From contig NZ_PQHW01000012.1 in assembly GCF_003385215.1 (NCBI RefSeq), positions 29,093 to 93,092 on the forward strand: a stretch of 64,000 bases of DNA, written 5' to 3'. Shown here in pieces: positions 28,314-36,122 of this stretch (position 1 is its first letter; the number at the start of each line of letters is the position of its first letter). A program made the position numbers and the translations under genes. The notes beneath the pieces are model-generated. The model was not told where the DNA came from, did no database searches, and was given only the letters and a program-made list of their open reading frames with translations. This stretch comes from Amycolatopsis thermalba (lineage in GTDB: Bacteria; Actinomycetota; Actinomycetes; Mycobacteriales; Pseudonocardiaceae).

Positions 28314-29215
28314 ACGGTCAGAACGATCTTCCCGCGCGTGCGTCCGGACTGGCTCAGCCGCCACGCTTCGGCGGCCTCGGCGAGTGGCAGGGCCTGATCG
28401 ACGTGCACCGTGAGCTTGCCGTCGTCGGCCAGGCGGGCCAGCTCGGCCAGCTCCGCGCCGTCCGGGCGGACCCACACGTAGCCGTGGGGGCCGACCTCCG
28501 GGTCGGCGATCGAGGCGATCCGGTCGGCGCTCACGAATTCGCGGGAGATCTGCACCGCGTCACCGCCGACGAAGTCCACCGCGGCGTCGATCGGGCCGAG
28601 CTCGCGCAGCCGCTCGGCCAGGCCCTCGCCGTAGGTGACCGGCTCGGCACCCAGCGCGCGCAGGTAGTCGTGGTTGCGCTCGCTCGCCGTGCCGATCACC
28701 CGCGCGCCCAGGGCGACCGCGATCTGCGTGCCGAACGAGCCGACGCCGCCCGCGGCCGCGTGGATCAGCACCGTCTCACCGGCCTGGAGCCCAACGCGCT
28801 TGAGCGACCGGTACGCGGTCTGGCCGGCCAGCGGCACGCCCGCGGCCTGCGCCCAGTCCAGCGACCGGGGCTTCTTCGCGAGCATGCGGACGTGCGCCGT
28901 CACCAGTTCCGCGTACGCGCCCTGCTGCACCCAGTCCTTGCGGATGTAGCCGAAGACCTCGTCGCCGACGGCGAACTCCCCCGCGTCCAGCCCGACCTTC
29001 TCGACCACACCCGCGACGTCCCACCCGGGCACGAGCGGGAACCGGACCTCCATCAGGGCGTCCAGCCCGCCGCCCGCGAGCTTCCAGTCGACCGGGTTGA
29101 CGCCGGCCGCCTTGACCCTGACCAGCACTTCCGCCGGGCCGACCTTGGGGTCCGGGAGGTCGACCAGCCGGAGGTCGTCCGCCGAGCCGTACTCCTGCAG
29201 TGCGATTGCCTTCAT
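28310..29215 (-). CDS. NADP-dependent MDR-family oxidoreductase (quinone reductase type)
   Basis: A 301-residue zinc-free medium-chain reductase. It begins MKAIALQEYGSADDLRLVDL, has the N-terminal GroES-like domain (VLVRVKAAGVNPVDWKLA) and the nucleotide motif ETVLIHAAAGGVGSFGTQIAV. No zinc-ligand cysteines are seen. It probably reduces quinones or activated alkenes. Longer in-frame sequence before the ATG at 29215 lacks family character. It ends convergently with the VOC gene. Confidence 0.9.
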   Translation of the reverse strand: MKAIALQEYGSADDLRLVDLPDPKVGPAEVLVRVKAAGVNPVDWKLAGGGLDALMEVRFPLVPGWDVAGVVEKVGLDAGEFAVGDEVFGYIRKDWVQQGAYAELVTAHVRMLAKKPRSLDWAQAAGVPLAGQTAYRSLKRVGLQAGETVLIHAAAGGVGSFGTQIAVALGARVIGTASERNHDYLRALGAEPVTYGEGLAERLRELGPIDAAVDFVGGDAVQISREFVSADRIASIADPEVGPHGYVWVRPDGAELAELARLADDGKLTVHVDQALPLAEAAEAWRLSQSGRTRGKIVLTV

Positions 29216-29294
29216 GTTCGCGGCAACGGTCCACACGCGACGAGATATTCCGCCCGGCGCCGGGTTTCGCCGGTTCGTGGGCGGGCGCACCCGG

Positions 29295-30404
29295 TCATCG
29301 GGCGGGCGCGGCGGGCCGGACCGTGAACGTCTGCCAGCTCTCCGGCGTCACCGAGCACGGGCCGCCGGTGTGCACGTGCAGCCGTCCCGCCACGACGTCG
29401 AGCGAGATCGTCGCCAGGCTCTCCCACCGCTCGTGCGGCGGCAACGACATGTCGGGATGCGCGCACACCGCCGCACCGTCCTCGGTGTGCGCGCACAACG
29501 CCCGCGCCCGCGCCGACAGATCCGCGGCCCCGAGTTCCGCGGTGTGCGCGCGCAGCCACGAGCCGCGGGCGAAGGTCGTCGACACGTCCTCGGTCGTCCG
29601 TTCCCCGGGGGCGAGCGCGGCGTCGAGGAAGTGGTTGGCGTGCCACAGAACCCCGTCCGCCGGGTCGATCACCCCGACCCCGGCCGGGCTCAGCTCCAGG
29701 CACCGCGCCCGGTCCGCCGTCACCACCGTGATCACCGACGACGCGGACAACCGCGCCGAGCGGGCCAGGTCGGTGGCTTCCTCGACGGTCGACGCCTCGT
29801 CCAGGATCCGCCGGGCCACCACGTGCACGGGCACCCCGATGTCCGCGTGGTCCGAGGCGTGCCGCAGCACGTTGAAGTGCACGCCGAGCCCGGCGGAGTT
29901 CACGCCGATCTTGCCGACCACCCCGGCCTCGGTGAACGTGCACACGCCCGGCCACGACACGACGGTCATGGCGGCGCGCAGGGTGTCGTGCCAGTCCCAC
30001 GTCTGCACGGTCCGCGGCGATCCGTCCGCGAGCACCACCGACGTGGAGCACTCGCCCTCGCCGGTCACCGCGCCCGCGGCGAGGATTTCCGTGCGCCCGT
30101 TCAGCGCGCCCAGCTGCCACTCCGCCAAGCCGCTGCCCTCGGCCACGCCGCGGATCTCCGCGGCCAGCGACGGCGCCCACTCGTGCGTCGCCGCGAGTGC
30201 CGCCGCGCCCCACGCGCGCACCTGCTCGGCCCCGATGCCGTGCGCGGCGAACAGCCGCGCGTAGGCGTCGAACGCCGCCCGGATGTCGCCGGCGCAGGCG
30301 GCGCCCAGCGCACGCGGGTCCTCGGCCGGCACGGTGTGGATCGCCCGGTGCGTCGCGAACTGTTCGAGAGCCACGTCGTTCAGCTTGACGCTGGTGATGA
30401 CCAC
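29295..30404 (-). CDS. C45-family (acyl-CoA:6-APA acyltransferase-like) Ntn hydrolase
   Basis: A 369-residue Ntn-hydrolase precursor. The predicted self-cleavage site lies before Cys119 in GEGECSTSVVL, which would become the N-terminal nucleophile. Supporting motifs are LNGRTEI just before it, TWDWHD, and GVNSAGLGVHFNVLRH. Family members include penicillin acyltransferase and many amidases of unknown substrate. The GTG start is 2 nt after the stop of the MocR gene, so regulator and enzyme are co-transcribed. A far longer open frame upstream is antisense to LysE and was rejected. Confidence 0.87.
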   Translation of the reverse strand: MVITSVKLNDVALEQFATHRAIHTVPAEDPRALGAACAGDIRAAFDAYARLFAAHGIGAEQVRAWGAAALAATHEWAPSLAAEIRGVAEGSGLAEWQLGALNGRTEILAAGAVTGEGECSTSVVLADGSPRTVQTWDWHDTLRAAMTVVSWPGVCTFTEAGVVGKIGVNSAGLGVHFNVLRHASDHADIGVPVHVVARRILDEASTVEEATDLARSARLSASSVITVVTADRARCLELSPAGVGVIDPADGVLWHANHFLDAALAPGERTTEDVSTTFARGSWLRAHTAELGAADLSARARALCAHTEDGAAVCAHPDMSLPPHERWESLATISLDVVAGRLHVHTGGPCSVTPESWQTFTVRPAAPAR

Positions 30405-30406
30405 CG

Positions 30407-31855
30407 TCAACCACGACGGGTCGCCAGCTCCGCGATGATCCGCACCCCCTCCTCGATCTCGCTCGCTGATCTGGCGGCGTAGCCCAGCACCAGGCCCGGC
30501 TCTCCCGGGAGCTGGCGATGCCACGACAGCGGCTGCACCTTCACCCCGCGGGCCAGCGCCGCCGCCGCCAGGTCCACATCGGACACACGCGCCGCGAAGG
30601 TGATCATCAGGTGCAGACCCGCCGCGGCGCCGTGCACCCGGGCGCCGGGGAGGTGGCGGCGCACCGCGGCGATCATCGCGTCGCGGCGGTGCCGGTGGCG
30701 CCGGCGCACGACACGCAGGTGCCGCTCCAGCTCGCCCGACGTCATCAGGTGCGCCAGCACCAGCTGCGGCAGGACGGCGTTGCCCAGGTCGGCGTACCGC
30801 TTCGCGTCCACCAGATCCCGCTGGTACCGGGCGGGCACCAGCATCCACCCGATCCGCAGCGCCGGGGCGAGCAGCTTCGAGATGCTGCCGGCGTAGCAGA
30901 CCCGCTCCGGCAGCATCGAGCGCAGCGCGGGCACCGGCGGGCGGTCGTAGCGGTGCTCGGCGTCGTAGTCGTCCTCGACGATCAGGCCACCCCAGCGCAT
31001 GAGCTCGCGCCGCCGCTCGCCGCCGAGCACCACGCCCGTCGGGAACTGGTGCGCGGGCGTCAGCAGCACCGCGGGCGAGCGCAGGTCCGCCACCCGGATG
31101 CCGTCGTCGTCCACTGGCACCGGCGGGGTCGCCAGGCCGGCGTTGCGCAGGTGCTGCCGCGCGCCCAGCGATCCGGGGTCCTCCACCGCGACCTCGTCGA
31201 TGCCGTGCGCGTGGAACACCGTCGCGAGCAGGCCGAGCGCCTGCGCGACCCCGGCCACCACGACGACATCGGCCGCGTCGACCCGGATGCCGCGGTTGCG
31301 GGCGAGCCAGTTCGCCACGGCCAGCCGGAACACCGGGGCGCCCCGCGGATCGCCGTACCCGAAATCGGCCGGCGGCAGGTCGCCGAGCACCACCCGTTCC
31401 GCACGCAGCCACGCCACCCGCGGGAACGCGGCCAGGTCCGGCACGCCGGGGGTGAGGTCGATGCGGGCCGGGGCGGCACGCAACCGGTCGAAGACGTCCG
31501 GCCGCGGCTCGAACACGACGTCCGCACTCGGCGCGGGCGGCGGTGCGGGCGACGCGGTGACGGGCACCGCCACCACGACAGTTCCGCCCCGGCCGCGCCC
31601 GGCGACGTGCCCGTCCTCCACGAGCCGCTGGTACGCCTCGGTGACCACACCGCGCGACACGCCCAGTTCGGCGGCCAGCGTCCGCGTCGCGGGCAGCCGG
31701 CTGCCGACCGGCAGGCGGCCGTCGGCGATCGCGTCCCGCAGGCGCGCCGACAGCCACGCCGACCGGCCGCCCGGGGGCGCGTCCCCGATGTCGAGCTGGA
31801 GGAAGTCCGATCCGGTTGTGGACCTCTCGACCGGCTCGGCTTTGGACCTGTTCAC
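30407..31855 (-). CDS. MocR/GabR-type regulator (GntR winged helix fused to aminotransferase fold)
   Basis: A 482-residue fusion. The GntR-type winged helix spans about residues 30-100 (LRDAIADGRLPVGSRLPATR, TLAAELGVSRGVVTEAYQRL). The rest is a fold-I aminotransferase with the PLP lysine in YAGSISKLLAPALRIGW and the Asp of VEDDYDAEHRYDRPP. Such proteins sense PLP or amino compounds. Start is the GTG giving VNRSKAEPVERSTTG. It is divergent from a LysE-type exporter with only 28 nt between, and upstream of the C45 gene. Confidence 0.9.
   Translation of the reverse strand: MNRSKAEPVERSTTGSDFLQLDIGDAPPGGRSAWLSARLRDAIADGRLPVGSRLPATRTLAAELGVSRGVVTEAYQRLVEDGHVAGRGRGGTVVVAVPVTASPAPPPAPSADVVFEPRPDVFDRLRAAPARIDLTPGVPDLAAFPRVAWLRAERVVLGDLPPADFGYGDPRGAPVFRLAVANWLARNRGIRVDAADVVVVAGVAQALGLLATVFHAHGIDEVAVEDPGSLGARQHLRNAGLATPPVPVDDDGIRVADLRSPAVLLTPAHQFPTGVVLGGERRRELMRWGGLIVEDDYDAEHRYDRPPVPALRSMLPERVCYAGSISKLLAPALRIGWMLVPARYQRDLVDAKRYADLGNAVLPQLVLAHLMTSGELERHLRVVRRRHRHRRDAMIAAVRRHLPGARVHGAAAGLHLMITFAARVSDVDLAAAALARGVKVQPLSWHRQLPGEPGLVLGYAARSASEIEEGVRIIAELATRRG
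31819..31849. promoter_or_regulatory. TGGACCT direct repeats at the MocR/LysE divergent promoter
   Basis: TGGACCT occurs at 31819-31825 and 31843-31849, 24 bp apart. GabR and PdxR, the studied MocR proteins, bind direct repeats. The repeats fall in the first codons of the MocR frame and just before a weak plus-strand promoter (TTGGAC 31842-31847, TATCGC 31864-31869). This could allow joint control, or mean the true MocR start is further in. Confidence 0.35.
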
Positions 31856-31883
31856 CGGACCAGTATCGCGCCAGGGTGGGGAC

Positions 31884-32483
31884 ATGTCCGTCGAGTTCCT
31901 GCTCACCGCCCTGGTCGTCGTGGCCACGCCGGGCACCGGCGCGCTCCTGACCATGAGCGCGGGCCTGGCCCACGGCACGCGGGCGAGCGCCGTCGCCGCG
32001 GTGGGCTGCACGCTGGGGATCGTCCCGCACGCGGTCGCCGCGATCACCGGTCTCGCCGCGTTGCTGCACGCCAGCGCGGTCGCGTTCCAGGTGATCAAGT
32101 ACGCCGGGGTGGCCTACCTGCTCTACCTGGCGTGGTCGGCGTTGCGCGAGAAGGACCAGACGCCCGGCGCGCCGGCCCCGCGGTCGGCCACGCGGGTGAT
32201 CGTGTCCGCGGTGCTGGTGAACGTGCTGAACCCGAAGCTGACGATCTTCTTCTTCGCGTTCCTGCCGCAGTTCGTGCACGCCGGGGACCCGAACTCGCTG
32301 CTCACGATGGTCGAGCTGAGCGCGGTGTTCATGGCGCTGACGCTGGTCGTGTTCCTCGCCTACGGCGCGGGCGCCGCCGCGATGCGCGACCGCGTGCTGT
32401 CCCGGCCGCGGGTGCGGGCCTGGATGCGGCGGATCTTCGCGGGCACGTTCGTCGCCCTCGCCGCACGGCTGGCCGCGGAATGA
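31884..32483 (+). CDS. LysE-family amino acid exporter
   Basis: A 199-residue inner-membrane protein with about six hydrophobic segments. It shows the LysE/RhtB opening TALVVVATPGTGALLTMSAG, the segment YAGVAYLLYLAWSALRE, and NVLNPKLTIFFFAFLPQFV. It exports an amino acid or derivative; the substrate might be what the neighbouring MocR protein senses or the C45 enzyme makes. The ATG at 31884 lacks a strong ribosome binding site (GTGGGGAC upstream). Confidence 0.9.
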   Translation: MSVEFLLTALVVVATPGTGALLTMSAGLAHGTRASAVAAVGCTLGIVPHAVAAITGLAALLHASAVAFQVIKYAGVAYLLYLAWSALREKDQTPGAPAPRSATRVIVSAVLVNVLNPKLTIFFFAFLPQFVHAGDPNSLLTMVELSAVFMALTLVVFLAYGAGAAAMRDRVLSRPRVRAWMRRIFAGTFVALAARLAAE

Positions 32484-32875
32484 TGCCCCGGCAGGATCAG
32501 GGCTCCAGGCCCTTCGCGACCACCTTCCCGGCCGCAACTCCCGTCAGCCGCAGGGTTTCGGCACGCAACCGGCTGGCCACCCGGGCGTCGAACTCCGGGC
32601 CGTGCACCGCGATCCGCCTGCCCTCGGCGAACGCGCTCAGCGGCTCGGCCGGCGGCGAATCGAGCACTCCGGCCGCGGCCGGAGCCGCCCAGCCGCGAGC
32701 AGTTCCCGTCAACCCGACAACCAGGCCGCGCCGAAAGTTGCCGCACCCGCTGGGGCGGCTTTCCCGGCAGGCGCGCCGAAGTTGCGCAGCCGCCCGGGTG
32801 CACTCCGAGCGGCCCCGGTCAACGGGCCGCGTCCAGCGCTGCCCGGCCTGTGGCTGTCCGAGTGGCCCCCGACCA
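32484..32875 (-). other. Gene-poor gap with possible C-terminal gene remnant
   Basis: About 390 nt without a convincing gene. On the minus strand the end of one open frame (stop at 32497) looks protein-like (EGRRIAVHGPEFDARVASRL, AETLRLTGVAAGKVVAKG), but its upstream part is Arg/Gly/Pro-rich noise. It could be the truncated tail of a lost gene. I do not recognise the family. Confidence 0.3.
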
Positions 32876-32913
32876 GGCCGTGCCGGAGGCCGCCTTCTGC
32901 CTCCGGCACGGCC
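32876..32913 (-). terminator. Strong hairpin downstream of fdhA
   Basis: GGCCGTGCCGGAGGC (32876-32890) pairs perfectly with GCCTCCGGCACGGCC (32899-32913) around an 8-nt loop. It begins 6 nt after the fdhA stop. No U-tract. Confidence 0.75.
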
Positions 32914-32918
32914 GGCCC

Positions 32919-34139
32919 TCACGCCGTGGTCAGCAGGCCGTGCGGGTCGAGCACGTACTTGCGTGCCGCGCCGCGGTCGAATTCCTGGTAGCCCCTCGGG
33001 GCTTCGGCCAGTGGGATCGGTGTTGCGTTGACCGCCTTCGCAATGTGGACCCGGTCGTGCAGGATCGCCATCATCAGGCGCCGGTGGTAGCGCATCACGG
33101 GGCACTGCCCGGTGGTGAACGCGTGCGACTTGGCCCAGCCCAGGCCGATCCGGATGGACAGCGAACCGTGCCGCGCGGCTTCGTCGGCCGCGCCCGGGTC
33201 GCCCGTCACGTACAGCCCCGGAATGCCCAGCGCGCCGCCGGCCGCCGTGATGTCCATCAGCGAGTTCAGCACCGTCGCCGGGTGCTCGTCCGCCGCCTCC
33301 CTGCCGTGCCCGCGCGCCTCGAACCCGACGGCATCGACACCGCAGTCCACCTCGGGCACACCGAGGATCTCCGCGATCTGCTCCTTCGGATCGCCCTTCG
33401 ACACGTCCACCGTCTCGCAGCCGAAACTGCGCGCCTGCTCCAGCCGGTCCGCGTTCAGGTCACCGACGATCACCACCGCCGCCCCGAGCAGCCGCGCCGA
33501 CGCCGCCGCGGCGAGCCCGACCGGTCCGGCGCCCGCGATGTACACCGTCGACCCGACACCCACGCCCGCGGTGACGCAGCCGTGGAAGCCGGTCGGGAAG
33601 ATGTCGGACAACATCGCCAGGTCGAGGATCTTCTCCATCGCCTGGTCGCGATCCGGGAACTTCAGCAGGTTCCAGTCCGCGTACGGCACCATCACGTACT
33701 CGGCCTGCCCGCCGACCCAGCCGCCCATGTCGACGTAGCCGTAAGCCGATCCGGGCCGGTCCGGGTTCACGTTCAGGCAGATCCCGGTCTTGCCCTCCTT
33801 GCAGTTGCGGCACCGCCCGCAGGCGATGTTGAACGGCACCGAGACCAGGTCACCCTCCTTGATGAACTCCACGTCCCGGCCGACCTCGACCACCTCGCCG
33901 GTGATCTCGTGGCCCAGCACCAGGCCTTCCGGCGCGGTCGTGCGGCCGCGCACCATGTGCTGGTCGCTGCCGCAAATGTTGGTCGCCACGTTCTTGAGAA
34001 TGACACCGTGGTGAGTTTCGCGACCCACGTTGGCCTGGTGCACCCCGGGACCGTCCTTCATCGAGAAGGTCGGGTAGTCGATGGTGGCGACTTCGACCTT
34101 GCCAGGTCCCAGATAGGTGACTGCCTTGTTGCCCGCCAT
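32919..34139 (-). CDS. fdhA: Glutathione-independent formaldehyde dehydrogenase
   Basis: Zinc- and NAD-dependent oxidation of formaldehyde without a thiol cofactor, as in the Pseudomonas FdhA group. The 406-residue protein has the catalytic zinc Cys/His in NICGSDQHMVRGRT and GHEITGEVVEVG, the structural zinc cysteines in CGRCRNCKEGKTGIC, and the Rossmann motif YIAGAGPVGLAAAASA. The long insertion AYGYVDMGGWVGGQAEYV is typical of this subgroup. A good ribosome binding site (GAGGAGG) precedes the ATG at 34139. It stands alone between terminator-like and regulatory gaps. Confidence 0.93.
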   Translation of the reverse strand: MAGNKAVTYLGPGKVEVATIDYPTFSMKDGPGVHQANVGRETHHGVILKNVATNICGSDQHMVRGRTTAPEGLVLGHEITGEVVEVGRDVEFIKEGDLVSVPFNIACGRCRNCKEGKTGICLNVNPDRPGSAYGYVDMGGWVGGQAEYVMVPYADWNLLKFPDRDQAMEKILDLAMLSDIFPTGFHGCVTAGVGVGSTVYIAGAGPVGLAAAASARLLGAAVVIVGDLNADRLEQARSFGCETVDVSKGDPKEQIAEILGVPEVDCGVDAVGFEARGHGREAADEHPATVLNSLMDITAAGGALGIPGLYVTGDPGAADEAARHGSLSIRIGLGWAKSHAFTTGQCPVMRYHRRLMMAILHDRVHIAKAVNATPIPLAEAPRGYQEFDRGAARKYVLDPHGLLTTA

Positions 34140-34269
34140 GACGCCTCCTCGTTCGCCGTTGAACGTCCAGGCTCGATGCTAGGAACACCCGCGGTGCCCG
34201 GCCTAGGGCCGGAAGACCATTCCGGTGCGCGCCGACCGGCCGGGCGCTGAACCGTCCACAGTGGAACGA

Positions 34270-34554
34270 TTAGGGCAGCAGGACGACCTGCACCGCGGTG
34301 AGGACACCGGCCGCGCCGACGGCGATGGCCGCCGCGCCCAGGACGCGGCGGGTGCTGCCGGTGGTCGGCGGGCGCCGCACGGCGACGAACCACAGCACCA
34401 CGACCGCGGCGGCGCACCCCGCGGCGGCGATCTCCAGCGGGGCGTCGCGGACCAGCCCGCTGCGCAGCAGCAGAACGGCCGCGACGGCGGCGGCGAGCGC
34501 GGTGCGCTGCCAGGCCAGTGCGGTGCGCTCGGGCTGGAGCCCCGGGTCCCTCAT
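34270..34554 (-). CDS. DUF202 small membrane protein B
   Basis: A 94-residue protein with the DUF202 signature near its start (LQPERTALAWQRTALAAAVA) and three hydrophobic segments. Function unknown; the family includes E. coli YidH. I start it at the ATG 34552-34554, which overlaps the stop of the preceding micro-ORF as ATGA; longer reading in frame passes back through the micro-ORFs. It is last in a four-frame coupled series from 35064. Confidence 0.82.
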   Translation of the reverse strand: MRDPGLQPERTALAWQRTALAAAVAAVLLLRSGLVRDAPLEIAAAGCAAAVVVLWFVAVRRPPTTGSTRRVLGAAAIAVGAAGVLTAVQVVLLP

Positions 34555-34631
34555 CGGACGGCGACCAGGACGACGAGACCGACAGCCACGGCCAAGGCGG
34601 TCCGCTCGGGCAGGAACCCCGGCTCCCTCAT
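34551..34631 (-). CDS. Micro-ORF of 26 codons (chimeric DUF202 fragment 2)
   Basis: Starts at ATG 34629-34631 inside the stop of the previous frame and ends in the start of DUF202 B (ATGA both sides). Its first half (MREPGFLPERTALAV) copies the DUF202 B N-terminus and its second half (GLVVLVAVR) copies the DUF202 A C-terminus, giving one short hydrophobic helix. It may be a by-product of duplication or a real small membrane peptide; codons are intact. Confidence 0.4.
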   Translation of the reverse strand: MREPGFLPERTALAVAVGLVVLVAVR

Positions 34632-34711
34632 CGGACCACGACCAGGACGACAACGAGCACGACAGCCGCGGCCGGAGCGGTCCGCCCGCACCGAAATCCC
34701 ACGTCCCTCAT
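34628..34711 (-). CDS. Micro-ORF of 27 codons (chimeric DUF202 fragment 1)
   Basis: Starts at ATG 34709-34711, overlapping the DUF202 A stop as ATGA, and ends overlapping the next micro-ORF in the same way. The sequence MRDVGFRCGRTAPAA then VVLVVVLVVVR is a degenerate version of micro-ORF 2. Whether it is translated is unknown; the preserved overlaps would allow ribosomes to pass through all four frames. Confidence 0.4.
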   Translation of the reverse strand: MRDVGFRCGRTAPAAAVVLVVVLVVVR

Positions 34712-35064
34712 CGGACCGTCACCAACGCCACGACAAGCACGACAGCCCCGGCGAGTGCGGCGGCCCAGCCGGCGACGAACGGCAACCACGTCATCGGCAG
34801 CGGACGCTTGTTGCGCATCGCGCGCTGGACGTGGGCCCAACGGCGGTAGGCGAACGCCGCGAGCAGCGTGCCGGTGACGGCGAGCAGCGCGGCCAGGCCG
34901 GCACGCATCCCGGCGACCGAGAACTGGGGGACGAACTGCATGAGCGCCACCGCACCGGCGATGAGCGCCAGCGCGGTCCGCAGCCACGCCAGGAAGGTCC
35001 GCTCGTTGGCCAGGGTGAACCGGTAGTCGGGCTCCTCACCTTCTTCGTACCAGCGTGGGCTCAT
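34708..35064 (-). CDS. DUF202 small membrane protein A
   Basis: A 118-residue protein with the DUF202 signature TLANERTFLAWLRTALALIA and three membrane helices. A basic loop (YRRWAHVQRAMRNKRPLP) lies between helices two and three. Start is the ATG at 35062-35064 (MSPRWYEEGEEPDYRF); a GTG three codons earlier is possible. First in the DUF202 series; no clear Shine-Dalgarno, so the message may be leaderless. Function unknown. Confidence 0.85.
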   Translation of the reverse strand: MSPRWYEEGEEPDYRFTLANERTFLAWLRTALALIAGAVALMQFVPQFSVAGMRAGLAALLAVTGTLLAAFAYRRWAHVQRAMRNKRPLPMTWLPFVAGWAAALAGAVVLVVALVTVR

Positions 35065-35137
35065 GCGGTTCACGTTACTTGTTCGTCCGGCGCGATCGGT
35101 TCGCCGTTCACGGCGGGAGCCTTCGGCTCGTGCGCGG

Positions 35138-36058
35138 TCAACGCGCGCGGGGCAGCTTCACCGGGTTCTCGTGGAGGTCTTCGAGCAGGTCGCCCATCTC
35201 CTCGACCCGGTCGAGGACGTCGTCGCTGAGGAACTTCAGCTGGGCCGGGCGACGGCAGGCCGCGACCTCGTCCCAGGTGACCGGGGTGGACACGGTCGGC
35301 TCCGCGCGGCCACGCAGCGAGTACGGCGCGACCGTCGTCTTGTGCGGGTTGTTCTGGCTCCAGTCGATGAACACCTTGCCCGGCCGCAGGCTCTTCGTCA
35401 TCGCCGCGGTGACCTCGTCCGGGGTCTCGGCGGCGAGCTTCTTCGCGGCGGCCTTCGCGTAGGCCGAGGTGTCCTCCGGTGTCGCAGTCTTCACCGGCGC
35501 GTACAGCTGCAGGCCCTTGGAGCCGCTGGTCTTCGGGTAGAGCCGCAGCCCGTCCGCCGCCAGGAGGTCCCGCAGCCGCTCCGCGACCCGGCAGCACTCG
35601 ACGATCGTCGCCGGCTCGCCCGGGTCGAGGTCGAACACCAGCAGGTCGGGATTGCGGCGGGCCCCGTGCGGGCCGACGGTCCACTGCGGCACGTGCAGTT
35701 CCAGCGCGGCGAGGTTGGCCGCCCATATCAGCGTCGGGACGTCGTTGACCAGCGGATACGCGTTGACGTCCGAACTCTGCCCGCGCCCGCCGCCTGCGAT
35801 CCTCGCGGTCTTGACCCAGTCGGGGGCGTGCCGCCCGGCGTCCTTTTCGTAGAACGGGTTCGACTGCACGCCGCCCGGCCAGCGGCGGAAGGTCAGCGCC
35901 CGGTTGCGCAGGTGGGGCAGGATCACCGGGGCGATGCGCGCGTAGTAGTCGATCACCTGTCCCTTGGTGAAACCCGCCTCCGGGTAGAGGACCTTGTCCA
36001 GATTGGACAACGACAGCCGGCGTCCGTCGACCTGCACCGTCACCCTGTCCTCGGCCAT
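35138..36058 (-). CDS. LigD-type DNA polymerase/primase domain protein (NHEJ)
   Basis: Stand-alone polymerase domain of the bacterial non-homologous end-joining ligase D family, 306 residues. It adds nucleotides, preferably ribonucleotides, at broken ends held by Ku. Motifs: LSNLDKVLYPEAGFTKGQVI near the start, the metal-binding DLDPG (LLVFDLDPG), TSGSKGLQLY, and KVFIDWSQNNPHKTTVAPYS. No ligase or nuclease domain and no ku gene are in the window. Actinomycetes often keep several split LigD modules. Confidence 0.92.
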   Translation of the reverse strand: MAEDRVTVQVDGRRLSLSNLDKVLYPEAGFTKGQVIDYYARIAPVILPHLRNRALTFRRWPGGVQSNPFYEKDAGRHAPDWVKTARIAGGGRGQSSDVNAYPLVNDVPTLIWAANLAALELHVPQWTVGPHGARRNPDLLVFDLDPGEPATIVECCRVAERLRDLLAADGLRLYPKTSGSKGLQLYAPVKTATPEDTSAYAKAAAKKLAAETPDEVTAAMTKSLRPGKVFIDWSQNNPHKTTVAPYSLRGRAEPTVSTPVTWDEVAACRRPAQLKFLSDDVLDRVEEMGDLLEDLHENPVKLPRAR

Positions 36059-36122
36059 GCTCCCCAGCCTGCCTCAGCCCGGGGCGCCGTGCATCCCGAT
36101 GCGGCCGATTCCGGCGCCGGGC

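Larger units (their letters stand above)
34542..34711 (-). repeat. Tandem duplication of the DUF202 A/B gene junction
   Basis: A segment of about 80 bp that joins the last codons of DUF202 A to the first codons of DUF202 B occurs three times in tandem (junctions at 34708-34711, 34628-34631 and 34551-34554; periods 80 and 77 nt). Each copy keeps the sequence GTCCGATGAGGGA, that is, stop and start overlapped as ATGA. The duplication creates the two micro-ORFs. Confidence 0.85.

Noticed and set aside
29295..32537. A single 1080-residue protein in the C45 frame
   Set aside because: The upstream two thirds are antisense to LysE and out of frame with the MocR gene; only the part from 30404 has family character.
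35138..36058. Full NHEJ ligase LigD
   Set aside because: Only the polymerase domain is present; no ligase KxDG motif or nuclease domain in the frame or nearby.
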